This document shows, in pieces, positions 9,374 to 17,497 of a stretch of 53,793 nt of DNA; the stretch's first letter is position 1, and each line of letters begins with the position of its first letter. Source of the DNA: UBA1388 sp964555515. GTDB taxonomy: Bacteria > Patescibacteriota > Microgenomatia > UBA1400 > PJMF01. The notes beneath the pieces are model-generated. The model was not told where the DNA came from, ran no database searches, and was given only the letters and a program-made list of their open reading frames with translations. Where the stretch lies: contig CAZKSJ010000005.1 of NCBI GenBank assembly GCA_964555515.1, positions 1 through 53,793 on the forward strand, written 5' to 3'. Position numbers and translations under genes: made by a program.

Positions 9374-9396
9374 GTTAGTAGAGAAAACAGTACAAT
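9368..9396 (+). promoter_or_regulatory. Promoter of virB4-like gene (TTGGCT-N17-TACAAT), leaderless
   Basis: A -35 TTGGCT (9368-9373) and a -10 TACAAT (9391-9396) are separated by 17 nt. The -10 ends 7 nt before the ATG at 9404. This decides the start against the longer in-frame TTG at 9368, which lies inside the promoter. Confidence 0.65.
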
Positions 9397-9403
9397 AGCG
9401 CTA

Positions 9404-11590
9404 ATGCCCAATATGAAAAGCCTGCTTCCGTTTGGCAAGAAAAACAAGCCCGAGCCAGTTGATGAGGTGGCCGAAGCTGCCAAACAAGAACAAGAGAATC
9501 TGGAAAAAATTAAGCAGTTTTCCAGAGGCTTAGTTACTATTCAAGACATCATCGCTCCCGAGGCGATCGAGGTTGACTTCACTTACCAAAAAATCAACTC
9601 AACCTACACCCGCACGCTTTTTCTAGCTGGCTACCCCCGCACGGTACCCGCTAATTGGCTGTCGCCACTAATTAACTTTCCGCATCAGTTGAGCACGGCC
9701 ATGTTTATCTACCCTGTTGATTCGGCAGAAATTCTAGACAACTTGAAACGCAAAATCACCGAAATGGAGGCAGAAATTCAGTCTGACTTGAGGTCGGGCA
9801 AAATCAGCAACATCAACACTGAAGTAAAGTTAGAAGATGCACGATTTATTAGAGAAGAGTTGGCCAAGGGTTCGGAGAGATTTTTCCAGTTTGGACTTTA
9901 TGTCACGATTGAAGCAAAAAACAAAGAAGAGCTGGAAAAAATCACCAAAGCCGTCCAGTCTACATTGGGCGCGATGTTGATTGTTTCAAAAAAATCTACC
10001 CTCCAGATGGACGAAGGTTTCAAAACAACGTTGCCCATGGGTGCTGACAAACTCATGGTCACTCGCAACATGGACACGACAAGTTTGGCAACCACTTTCC
10101 CCTTCACATCCTCTGAGCTAACGATGGAAACAGGCATTATGTATGGCATCAACGAGCACAACGATTCTTTGGTAATTTTTGATCGGTTTAAGATGGAAAA
10201 TGCCAACATGGTGGTCTTTGCCAAGTCGGGCGCAGGCAAGTCTTACACCGTTAAGCTAGAAATTCTGCGCCAGATGATGTTTGGTTGTGAGGTGATTGTA
10301 ATGGATCCAGAGCATGAATATGAGGAGTTAGCCAAGGCTGTTAAAGGAGAATACATTAATTTTACTTTTAGCTCAACTGCCAAGATTAACCCCTTTGATT
10401 TGTCAAATATTTATGAGGAGGGACAGAATGAGCTTGGTCAAAAAATTATCGCCATTCACGGCTTGCTCAAGGTGATGTTGGGTGAAATGACCGCCCAACA
10501 GGATGCCATGCTTGATCGAGCGCTGGTAGCAGCCTACAAGGCAAAGGGCATTACGCCCGACCCCGCCACTCAAATCAATGAACCCCCGCTGATGGAAGAT
10601 GTTTATAAAGCACTAATCGGTATGGAAAACAAAGAGGCGGGTGACATTGCGGCCAGGTTGGAAAAGTATATCACCGGTTCTTTTCGGGGAATTTTTGACC
10701 AAAAATCCAACATTGATATCACCAATCAGTTGACGATTTTTTCTGTCAAAGAGATGGAAGAAGAGATGCGCCCGATTGCGATGTACATCATCCTTGATTT
10801 CATTTGGACAAGAGTGCGCAAAAGAATGAAAAGACGCTTGTTAGTCATCGACGAGGCCTGGTACTTCATGAAACACCCCGACTCTGCCTCGTTTATTTAC
10901 TCAATGGTGAAGCGAGCGCGTAAATACTACTTGGGAATTACCACTATTACTCAGGATGTGGAAGACTTTTTAGGGAGCGATTATGGCAAAGCCATCGTGA
11001 CCAATGCCTCAATTCAAATGCTGATGAAACAATCAACTGCCTCTATTCCTGTTTTAGCAGAGACGTTCTATCTTTCGCAGGGAGAGAGACAGTTGTTGGT
11101 CACCGCCGACGTGGGTGAGGGTATCTTTTTCGCCGGCCAAAATCACGTTGCCCTACGCGTGGTTGCCAGCGAAGAAGAACATGGTTTAATTACCACCAAT
11201 CCCGAAGAACTAATGATGAAAAAAGCTGCTTCAGAAGCACACAATATTAAAGTGTTAGAGAATTCCTTTGGTCGTAGTCGGGCCACTTCTAATCCGCAAG
11301 AGTCAAGCGATTTTCTTGATGTTGGATCACTAGGCCAAGCCGATCAGAGCCAACAAAGTTGGTCGGACAGCAATCGAGGGGGAGCTGGCCGACAAGTTGG
11401 TCAAAATGGTGATCAAAGCGCGGGTCAAGGCGCTAATCAAAACACCAATTGGAACGATAATGCGGTCGGCGCCAACCAACCCAATAATGGGGCAGCCCCC
11501 AAGCCGTCTGAAGAAAAACCCAGAATTCCCGACCAACCGCTGGTGCAACCCGCCTCAATTGACAACTACCGACCGCCAGCTTCGACTTAA
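9404..11590 (+). CDS. VirB4-family conjugation/secretion ATPase
   Basis: A 728-residue AAA+ ATPase that would power a type IV secretion-like apparatus at the inner face of the membrane. Residues about 273-282 hold the Walker A motif AKSGAGKSYT, followed by EVIVMDPEHEYEELAKAV. The Walker B is RRLLVIDEAWYFMKHP near 480, followed by the KRARKYYLGITTITQDVEDFL segment typical of VirB4/TraC C-terminal domains. The last ~80 residues are a G/Q/N-rich disordered tail. The start is set by a promoter box 7 nt upstream. It follows PrgI and TraC-like genes on the same strand; the partner VirD4/DUF87-type ATPase is at 37469-39276. It ends 128 nt before dnaA. Confidence 0.92.
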   Translation: MPNMKSLLPFGKKNKPEPVDEVAEAAKQEQENLEKIKQFSRGLVTIQDIIAPEAIEVDFTYQKINSTYTRTLFLAGYPRTVPANWLSPLINFPHQLSTAMFIYPVDSAEILDNLKRKITEMEAEIQSDLRSGKISNINTEVKLEDARFIREELAKGSERFFQFGLYVTIEAKNKEELEKITKAVQSTLGAMLIVSKKSTLQMDEGFKTTLPMGADKLMVTRNMDTTSLATTFPFTSSELTMETGIMYGINEHNDSLVIFDRFKMENANMVVFAKSGAGKSYTVKLEILRQMMFGCEVIVMDPEHEYEELAKAVKGEYINFTFSSTAKINPFDLSNIYEEGQNELGQKIIAIHGLLKVMLGEMTAQQDAMLDRALVAAYKAKGITPDPATQINEPPLMEDVYKALIGMENKEAGDIAARLEKYITGSFRGIFDQKSNIDITNQLTIFSVKEMEEEMRPIAMYIILDFIWTRVRKRMKRRLLVIDEAWYFMKHPDSASFIYSMVKRARKYYLGITTITQDVEDFLGSDYGKAIVTNASIQMLMKQSTASIPVLAETFYLSQGERQLLVTADVGEGIFFAGQNHVALRVVASEEEHGLITTNPEELMMKKAASEAHNIKVLENSFGRSRATSNPQESSDFLDVGSLGQADQSQQSWSDSNRGGAGRQVGQNGDQSAGQGANQNTNWNDNAVGANQPNNGAAPKPSEEKPRIPDQPLVQPASIDNYRPPAST

Positions 11591-11626
11591 CAAAAATATT
11601 CAACGGCAAAATTGCCCCTTGCTTTT

Positions 11627-11647
11627 TGTGAATAACTCTGTGTATAA
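11627..11647 (-). promoter_or_regulatory. Two DnaA boxes upstream of dnaA
   Basis: On the minus strand, TTATTCACA (11627-11635) and TTATACACA (11639-11647) each match the bacterial DnaA box consensus TTWTNCACA at all nine positions. They lie in the same orientation, 12 bp apart. They sit 72 bp before the dnaA start, where they could serve autoregulation or form the second half of a bipartite origin. Confidence 0.7.
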
Positions 11648-11718
11648 GTAAGCACGCTGACCCCGATCGTTTTTGCCGCAAACTGGTTATAAGTATTGAT
11701 ATATCTTGTTTTATTTGT

Positions 11719-13296
11719 ATGACTTCACAAAACACGACTCAACCCGACCTAGAAGATATTTGGCAAAATTATTGCCAACAGATTCAAGGCCAATTGAGTC
11801 CGGCCGTCTATAACACTTGGATTTTATCCAACCCCTTGACTAATGTGACTTTTTTAGATCCGCAGGCGGCAATTGTCACCATCACCAGCCCCACCGCTTT
11901 TCACTCAACCAATCTTAAAAAAAACTTTCACGAGCAGATTAGGCAAGTTTTTGAAAGCGTGCTGGAAAGAAGTTGCGATGTTCGTTATCAAGTTGGCGAA
12001 GTCAGCCATCAACAGCGACCAAGAAACACCGGTTCTCAATCATCTGGACGATATGGCTCACTCACTGGGTCTAATGGATCTACCATTGGGTCTGCCGTCA
12101 ACCCCCCCACCAATTCCTCCAACGGCACCGGTAATCAAGCAAACCCCCTTCATCAAATCAATTCGTGGCAAAGTGTGGTGCCCAAATCTCCGCGGGTAGA
12201 GGATTTGTTCAGCGAACACTCGCTCAACTCGGCTGCAGAAGATCGTTTTCAGGCTCAGTTGAGAGGAATTGGCTTGAGAGCAGACTACACCTTTGAAACC
12301 TTTGCCGTTTCCACCAGTAATGAAATGGCTCATGCCGCCGCCACGGCTGTTTCCAACCACCCAGGACAGTCGTACAATCCCCTCTTCCTATATGGAGGTG
12401 TTGGTGTTGGCAAAACACATCTCATGCACGCGATTGGCAACAACATCTTGCGCAACAATCCTGGCGCCAAAATTTTATACTGCACCGGCGAAGAATTTAC
12501 CAATGACATTGTCCACGCCATTCAAACAAAAAAAGCTAGAGATTTTAAAGAAAGATATCGGCATGCCGATGTTTTACTACTAGATGATGTGCAATTTATT
12601 GCCGGGAAAAACGCTGTTCAAGAGGAATTTTTTCATACTTTCAACGCCCTAATTAAACAACTCAGTCAGATTGTACTTACCTCAGATCGGCCGCCGCATG
12701 AAATTACTCTCCTAGAAGATAGACTGAGGTCTCGCTTTGAAGCTGGCCTGATGATTGATATTCAACAACCCTCGTTTGAGCTCAGAACAGCAATTGTGTT
12801 GGTTAAAACAAAGGCGCAAAATATCCCCCTGTCTATCGACCAAGCTAAACTCGTTGCCTCCAAAGTAGAAAGTGCTAGAAAGATCGAAGGTGTGATTACT
12901 AGCATTAGGTCTGAAATAGAACTCAAGCACCGTCAGATTAGTATGGACATGCTGGAGGAACTATTAGAGGTAGAGGTCGAGTCAAAACGCCCACAAATTA
13001 AAGTACCACCCGCAGATGTCATCAAAACGGTCGCTAATCACTATAAAGTCAAACAGTCTTCTATTAAAGGACATAGCCGAGTTAAAAAACTAGTCATCGC
13101 CAGACATGTTTCGATGTTCCTCATGAAACAAGAACTTTCCATGCCTTTAACAGAAATTGGCAAGTGGTTTGCGGGTAGAGATCACACTAGCGTCTTGCAC
13201 GCGGTGAGAAAAATCAATAAAGAATCGGCTACCAACGAATCATTACAGCAAGATATATCAGCGCTTTGCACCACGCTCAGCGCTGTATCTAGGTAG
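11719..13296 (+). CDS. dnaA: Chromosomal replication initiator protein DnaA
   Basis: A 525-residue initiator that binds DnaA boxes and opens the origin. Domain I occupies about 1-95 (IWQNYCQQIQGQLSPAVYNTWI). A low-complexity S/N/G-rich linker runs to about 165. The AAA+ domain starts with NYTF-like ADYTFETFAVSTSNEMAHAA and has Walker A GGVGVGKTHLMHAIGN near 226 and Walker B LLLDDVQFIAGK. The C-terminal DNA-binding domain carries the signature GRDHTSVLHAVRKI near 487. Start ATG 11719 gives the expected N-terminus. It is flanked by DnaA boxes on both sides and followed by dnaN. The length is normal for the family. Confidence 0.98.
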   Translation: MTSQNTTQPDLEDIWQNYCQQIQGQLSPAVYNTWILSNPLTNVTFLDPQAAIVTITSPTAFHSTNLKKNFHEQIRQVFESVLERSCDVRYQVGEVSHQQRPRNTGSQSSGRYGSLTGSNGSTIGSAVNPPTNSSNGTGNQANPLHQINSWQSVVPKSPRVEDLFSEHSLNSAAEDRFQAQLRGIGLRADYTFETFAVSTSNEMAHAAATAVSNHPGQSYNPLFLYGGVGVGKTHLMHAIGNNILRNNPGAKILYCTGEEFTNDIVHAIQTKKARDFKERYRHADVLLLDDVQFIAGKNAVQEEFFHTFNALIKQLSQIVLTSDRPPHEITLLEDRLRSRFEAGLMIDIQQPSFELRTAIVLVKTKAQNIPLSIDQAKLVASKVESARKIEGVITSIRSEIELKHRQISMDMLEELLEVEVESKRPQIKVPPADVIKTVANHYKVKQSSIKGHSRVKKLVIARHVSMFLMKQELSMPLTEIGKWFAGRDHTSVLHAVRKINKESATNESLQQDISALCTTLSAVSR

Positions 13297-13560
13297 TTTT
13301 TCCACAATTGTGGAAAAAGCTGTGGAATTAATGTAGATTGCGGTGTGAATTAATGTTAATTTCGTTTAGAATTGTGCAGAAACCAAACGCACTTAGACAC
13401 ATCTTAACATCCGCTCCACATTGTTTTTACACATCATAAAGCGGCGAATTTAAACAATTAATACACAGGCAGTTTTTATGAGTAAAATCAACCGTTTTTC
13501 CACAAATAACCCCTACTCTACTACTGCTATTACTAATTTATATATAGATAGTAAGAACAG
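13297..13560 (+). other. oriC: Probable origin of replication (oriC) between dnaA and dnaN
   Basis: The 264-bp region holds four exact matches to TTWTNCACA: 13298-13306 (+), 13309-13317 (-), 13425-13433 (+) and 13496-13504 (+). Chance would give about 0.02 in this length at even base composition. The first two are arranged as a perfect 22-bp palindrome at 13297-13318, right after the dnaA stop. Near matches (7-8 of 9) occur at 13321-13329, 13343-13351 and around 13372 and 13459. An AT-only/AT-rich stretch at about 13530-13552, just before dnaN, is a candidate unwinding element. Confidence 0.85.
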
Positions 13561-14673
13561 ATGAAGAAAAAAGTATTACAAGAAAATCTCCAACAATCGC
13601 TAGGATATTTGCAGAAAGCAATTCCTTCACGACCGGCACTGCCAATCCTGTCTTCTGTGTTAATAGTTGCTCAAGACAACATTTGTTCGATGACCGCAAC
13701 AGATCTCTATTTCGGTGTAAAGACTTCTTTACCAGCGGCGATTGAGGTGTCTGGAAAAGTAGTTGTTCCAGGTAAGGAACTCAAGGAAATTATTCAATCT
13801 TTGCCAGCTGGAGAGCTACAGTTTTTATTGTCTGAAAATCTTTTGCAAATATCATCTGCTCATACTACTAGTCGTATTCAGTGCCAGGTTGGGGAAGAAT
13901 TTCCTCAGTTTCCAGAGTTGAGCGGCGATAAATATTCATTGCCAATCACCATTCTGGATGCGATTGTTGAAAGAGTGTTAAAAAGTGTTTCCACTGATCA
14001 AACAAGGCCGATCTTGACTGGAGTTTTGATGGAGTTTTCTCAAGATGGACTGCGAACTGTTGGCACCGATGGTTTTAGACTTGCTGTTGCGGATTTTGCG
14101 GACATCAAAACTCCAAAAGCCATGTCATTAGTTATTCCGGGCAAAGTGATTGATGAGGTGAGACGCATCGCCTTGCAGAAAAAAATTGACAACATTGATT
14201 TTTACGTTTCAGAGGAAAGCAAGCAAGTGTTTTTTTTATTTAACGATGTGGAGATTTTTTCGAGGCTAATTGATGGTGAATTTCCACCTTATCAAAAAAT
14301 TATTCCGCAAAGTTTCGAGAATAAAATCGAAGTATTGGCCTCGGAGCTGCAGGAGCAAGTCAAGCGCGCTCTTATTTTTGCCAGAGATTCATCTAGTATT
14401 ATTCAGATGCAGTATGACGAACAAATGGGCCTGACTATAAAAGCAGAATCGCCTTCTGTGGGAGCATTTGAAGGAGTGATTGATAGCGCTAAAGTGGAGG
14501 GTCAGTCTGGCCTAATTGCTTTTAACGCCCGCTATCTACTTGATTTTTTACAACCTCTCGCCGACGAATTAGTTACGATTCAAATTAGCGGATCACTCAA
14601 GCCAGCCTTATTTAGCGCTCCCTCTTTGTCTAATTTTCAGTACATCGTAATGCCGTTTAGGGTAAACTCATAA
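13561..14673 (+). CDS. dnaN: DNA polymerase III beta subunit (sliding clamp)
   Basis: A 370-residue clamp that encircles DNA and tethers the replicative polymerase. It shows the three-fold clamp pattern: N-terminus KKKVLQENLQQSLGYLQKAI, LPILSSVLI, the middle-domain TDQTRPILTGVLMEF with TDGFRLAVADF, and C-terminal ending YIVMPFRV. The length is typical. It follows dnaA across the origin. The ATG lies 8 nt after GATAGT inside a TATATATAGATAGT stretch, a possible leaderless -10. No ribosome binding site is apparent. Confidence 0.97.
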   Translation: MKKKVLQENLQQSLGYLQKAIPSRPALPILSSVLIVAQDNICSMTATDLYFGVKTSLPAAIEVSGKVVVPGKELKEIIQSLPAGELQFLLSENLLQISSAHTTSRIQCQVGEEFPQFPELSGDKYSLPITILDAIVERVLKSVSTDQTRPILTGVLMEFSQDGLRTVGTDGFRLAVADFADIKTPKAMSLVIPGKVIDEVRRIALQKKIDNIDFYVSEESKQVFFLFNDVEIFSRLIDGEFPPYQKIIPQSFENKIEVLASELQEQVKRALIFARDSSSIIQMQYDEQMGLTIKAESPSVGAFEGVIDSAKVEGQSGLIAFNARYLLDFLQPLADELVTIQISGSLKPALFSAPSLSNFQYIVMPFRVNS

Positions 14674-14715
14674 GAAAGACCTATCCCCGAGCCTTCTCTC
14701 CACAGGGAAATTTGA

Positions 14716-14721
14716 TATAAT
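14716..14721 (+). promoter_or_regulatory. -10 box TATAAT before rpmH
   Basis: TATAAT ends 9 nt before the rpmH ATG at 14731, leaving at most a few nucleotides of leader. The -35 region (CTTCTC at 14693-14698, 17-nt spacing) is weak. Confidence 0.55.
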
Positions 14722-14730
14722 GCCCATCTT

Positions 14731-14874
14731 ATGACAAAAAGAACATGGAACCCAAAAAAGAATAAAAGACTCAAGAAACATGGTTTTCTTGCCAGGATGA
14801 AAACTGCGGGCGGTAGAAAAGTAATTTTGCGGAGACGCAGTAAAAAGCGTATTAAATTAGGCTTGGCTAAGTAA
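14731..14874 (+). CDS. rpmH: 50S ribosomal protein L34
   Basis: A 47-residue, strongly basic protein. The start MTKRTWNPKKNKRLKKHGF and the core ARMKTAGGRKVI then LRRRSKKR match the universal L34 pattern, normally (M)KRTYQPS...HGFRARM.T..GR.VL..RR.KGR. The length is normal. It sits between dnaN and rnpA, the expected partner of rnpA. The start is set by the conserved N-terminus and a promoter box just upstream. Confidence 0.96.
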   Translation: MTKRTWNPKKNKRLKKHGFLARMKTAGGRKVILRRRSKKRIKLGLAK

Positions 14875-14877
14875 TTA

Positions 14878-15210
14878 ATGCTGGCAAAGCATCATAAAGT
14901 TCAGCTCAGAGCTGATCAGGATTTTTTTGGCAATTCCGCGAGAACCAAAGTTGGCGGAGCTCTGATTTATTATCAACCAAATGAAGATCACTTTAGAGCC
15001 AGCGTAATCGTGGCAAAAAAACACGCCAATCTTGCCAGCGCTAGAGAAAAGATCAAAAGGCAGATTTATCAAATAATTCAAGATTTGCTACCACAAATAC
15101 GTGTTTGGAAAATTTCGGTGGTAATCGTGGTCTTCGATCCAGACAGGGTGGTTGCCGATCGGCAGTTTTCAGAAAAACTATTAAGCTGCCTTAAAAAAAT
15201 ACATTCATAA
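14878..15210 (+). CDS. rnpA: Ribonuclease P protein component
   Basis: A 110-residue basic protein, the protein partner of RNase P RNA in tRNA 5' maturation. It begins three nucleotides after the rpmH stop. The core has SVIVAKKHANLASAREKIKRQIYQII, equivalent to the conserved RNR region; here that region is degenerate (AREKIKRQ rather than RNRxKR). The ending contains VVIVVFDPDRV. The position between rpmH and yidD supports the call. No RNase P RNA gene is seen in the window. Confidence 0.9.
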   Translation: MLAKHHKVQLRADQDFFGNSARTKVGGALIYYQPNEDHFRASVIVAKKHANLASAREKIKRQIYQIIQDLLPQIRVWKISVVIVVFDPDRVVADRQFSEKLLSCLKKIHS

Positions 15211-15211
15211 A

Positions 15212-15406
15212 ATGAAAAAAATTGTAATTGGAATTTTTTCTTTGTTTAGATCCTTCAGACACGCTATAATTCTCTCTGGATTTGGAGCCGTGAGTTACTG
15301 TAAGCACTCTCCAACTTGTGGTGATTATTTTATACAAACGGTAAATAAACAGGGTGTTTTGTCTGGTTTTCGCAAAGGCTTGGTGAGGGTATTGCGCTGT
15401 TGGTAG
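15212..15406 (+). CDS. yidD: Membrane protein insertion efficiency factor YidD
   Basis: A 64-residue protein beginning one base after the rnpA stop. It has the family hallmark CKHSPTCGDYFIQTVNKQG (normally C.(Y/F)xPTCS.Y...A...(Y/H)G) and ends GLVRVLRCW, matching the R(I/L)xRC(H/N)P ending apart from truncation after RCW. An amphipathic N-terminal helix is expected. It acts with YidC in membrane protein insertion. Its place between rnpA and yidC is standard. Confidence 0.93.
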   Translation: MKKIVIGIFSLFRSFRHAIILSGFGAVSYCKHSPTCGDYFIQTVNKQGVLSGFRKGLVRVLRCW

Positions 15407-15468
15407 GTTGATAAATAAGAAAACGAGTAGAAAATAAATTGATTCGAAAAAAAAGGAAGTGAGTTAAG

Positions 15469-16257
15469 ATGGAAATCGCCACACAATTAGTAGTTCAAGC
15501 TTTGTTCTTTTTATATCAACTGTTTGGTAATAATTTGGGCTGGTCGATTATTTTCTTCACCTTAATTTTAAGAGCTATATTGTTGCCGCTCACCATTCCC
15601 TCTTTACGCGCTGCTGATAGGATGAAAAAAATTCAGCCAGAAATTAGCAAGCTCAAGCAAAAACACAAGGGTGATAAAAAAAGCATGCAAGTGGCACAAA
15701 TGGAGCTGTATAAAAAATACAACGTTAATCCCCTCGCCGGATGTCTCCCTCAACTGGTGCAGCTGGGAATCTTGATCGTTTTATATCGCATTTTAATTGA
15801 TTTTTTAAACCACACCGAATTTAATGGCACCACCATCGACCCCACTTTCTTGTGGCTCAACCTTAGTCAGCCAGACCCCTATTATATTTTGGCCATTGCT
15901 GCCGCTGTATCGCAATTATTCCTATCTTTCATGATTGCTCCTGGAGCGGAAAAAAGAGACATTGTTCCCAATAAGAGTAAAAAGAAAAAAGTGCAGGAAG
16001 AAAATAAAAAAGAAGAAGATTTCTCGGAAATGGCGGCGAGCATGCAGCAGCAGATGTTGTATATCATGCCGCTCATGACTGGTATATTGGCGGCCAGATT
16101 TCCCTCTGGACTTGCCCTATATTGGGTGATGACTACTCTCTTTAGCATCGGCCAACAATATTATGTTTCAGGCTGGGGCGGAGTGGTTATTTATTATCAG
16201 CGGATCAGAGCGAAATTTGGGGCGGCAAACAGTGGTCAGCCGACCACTCGCAACTAG
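15469..16257 (+). CDS. yidC: Membrane protein insertase YidC/Oxa1
   Basis: A 262-residue insertase of the short Oxa1 type without a large periplasmic domain. The membrane segments carry GNNLGWSIIFFTLILRAILLPLTIPSLRAA (split over the first helix pair), then MKKIQPEISKLKQKHKGD, then the YNVNPLAGCLPQLVQLGILIVLY motif of the family. Later helices contain MLYIMPLMTGILAARFPSGLALYW. A charged loop KSKKKKVQEENKKEED lies before the last helices. AAGGA 11 nt before the ATG may act as a ribosome binding site. It is co-directional with rnpA-yidD and khpB. Confidence 0.96.
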   Translation: MEIATQLVVQALFFLYQLFGNNLGWSIIFFTLILRAILLPLTIPSLRAADRMKKIQPEISKLKQKHKGDKKSMQVAQMELYKKYNVNPLAGCLPQLVQLGILIVLYRILIDFLNHTEFNGTTIDPTFLWLNLSQPDPYYILAIAAAVSQLFLSFMIAPGAEKRDIVPNKSKKKKVQEENKKEEDFSEMAASMQQQMLYIMPLMTGILAARFPSGLALYWVMTTLFSIGQQYYVSGWGGVVIYYQRIRAKFGAANSGQPTTRN

Positions 16258-16313
16258 CGTTGTTAAGCAAAAAATAAAATCGGAGTTTATCTGAATTTAG
16301 AAGAAAGGCACAG

Positions 16314-16817
16314 ATGACAATTGAGAGTTTTCTTACCCAACTATGTGAGCACTGCGGGATTGAGAGCGAAGTTATTAAAATTGGCGTGACCGAAGAGGTG
16401 GAATATCTACACATTCAGCTGGATTTACCAGAAGAAGAAACCGGCCGATTCATTGGCTTTCATGGAGAAACCCTCGAGTCTTTACAGCGCATTTTGCGAG
16501 TCGTTTTTCAAGAGGATTATGCGGAGAGGCGCATTAGTTTGAACATTAATTCTTACCGAGAAGAAAGAGCTGAAAGGTTGATTGAGATAGTGCGCTCAGT
16601 GGCAGAAAGAGTACTTGAAACCGGCGAAACTTACACATTTCAGTCATTTATGCCATCTCATGAAAGATATATTGTTCACTCATCTTTGTCTGAGATAGAG
16701 GGCGGCGAAAAACTAGAGAGTTTTTCAGAAGGAGAGGGAAAAAGTAGGAGGTTGAGCATTCGGTTGAAAAGGACGGAAAACGAGGAAATCGAGAAAAACG
16801 CTGGTGAGCAAGCTTAG
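16314..16817 (+). CDS. khpB: KhpB/Jag RNA-binding protein (KH and R3H domains)
   Basis: A 167-residue protein. A KH-like domain (GRFIGFHGETLESLQRILR) is followed by EERAERLIEIVRSVAERVLETG and an R3H-like motif SFMPSHERYIVHSSLSEIEG. The N-terminal Jag_N domain found in many homologs is absent, so this is the short form. It would bind RNA and influence translation or envelope homeostasis. The position after yidC is conserved among bacteria. The acidic/basic C-terminal tail has no recognised domain. Confidence 0.92.
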   Translation: MTIESFLTQLCEHCGIESEVIKIGVTEEVEYLHIQLDLPEEETGRFIGFHGETLESLQRILRVVFQEDYAERRISLNINSYREERAERLIEIVRSVAERVLETGETYTFQSFMPSHERYIVHSSLSEIEGGEKLESFSEGEGKSRRLSIRLKRTENEEIEKNAGEQA

Positions 16818-17021
16818 GATTGGGTAGGATTTAGAAGAAAAGTCAGCTTTAATTTGAATGAGGGTTGGGTTGTATTGTCGGTAGCTTGTTCAATTTAACA
16901 ATTTGTCTGACCGATGGCCTGTTTAATCGACAGCGGGAGTGATCGAACAACTATTTGATCGACAACTTATTTGACCAACAAATTGGCAAATTATTAAAAA
17001 ATTTGGTTTGGAAAAATTTTC

Positions 17022-17459
17022 ATGAACCAGACGACAAAATTGATTATTCACACCGATGGAGGCTCGAGAGGAAATCCTGGCCCTGCCGCCATTGGCGTCT
17101 TTGCTCAGTTGGATAATGAGGACTTGTTTGAAATTGCTCACTATATTGGTGAATCAACAAACAATGAGGCAGAATATCAGGCACTAATTGCTTCTATAGA
17201 GGCTTTGCTGGCAGATAAACCAAGAGTTTCGCTGAGCGCTGTGGAAAACGCGGAATGGAGACTTGACTCAATGTTGGTGGTACAACAAATCAATAAAAAA
17301 TGGAAGATTAAAGAGCCAAGACTGCGCTTATTAGCTGAGCGGTGTTGGAAGGGATTGGGAGCTTTGCCTTTCCCCTACTCCATAACTTACGTACCTAGGT
17401 CTCAAAATAAAGCTGCTGACACGTTGGTTAATCAGGCACTTGATAGAGCCGGCGCTTAG
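17022..17459 (+). CDS. rnhA: Ribonuclease HI
   Basis: A 145-residue nuclease that degrades RNA in RNA:DNA hybrids. All key positions are visible: IIHTDGGSRGNPGPAAIG (Asp12), STNNEAEYQALI (Glu), RLDSMLVVQQI (Asp) and VPRSQNKAADTLVNQAL (final Asp). It is a short RnhA/YpdQ-like form. The preceding 204-nt intergenic region contains a CAAATT/AATTTG inverted repeat just before the start and no gene. Confidence 0.94.
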   Translation: MNQTTKLIIHTDGGSRGNPGPAAIGVFAQLDNEDLFEIAHYIGESTNNEAEYQALIASIEALLADKPRVSLSAVENAEWRLDSMLVVQQINKKWKIKEPRLRLLAERCWKGLGALPFPYSITYVPRSQNKAADTLVNQALDRAGA

Positions 17460-17484
17460 GCTGTACTTGCCTCACAATCTTGCC

Positions 17485-17490
17485 TACAAT
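17485..17490 (+). promoter_or_regulatory. -10 box TACAAT, leaderless GTG start of the DUF4012 gene
   Basis: TACAAT ends 7 nt before a GTG at 17498. This supports GTG as the start rather than the downstream ATG at 17540. The -35 match is poor. Confidence 0.5.
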
Positions 17491-17497
17491 GTGAAGA

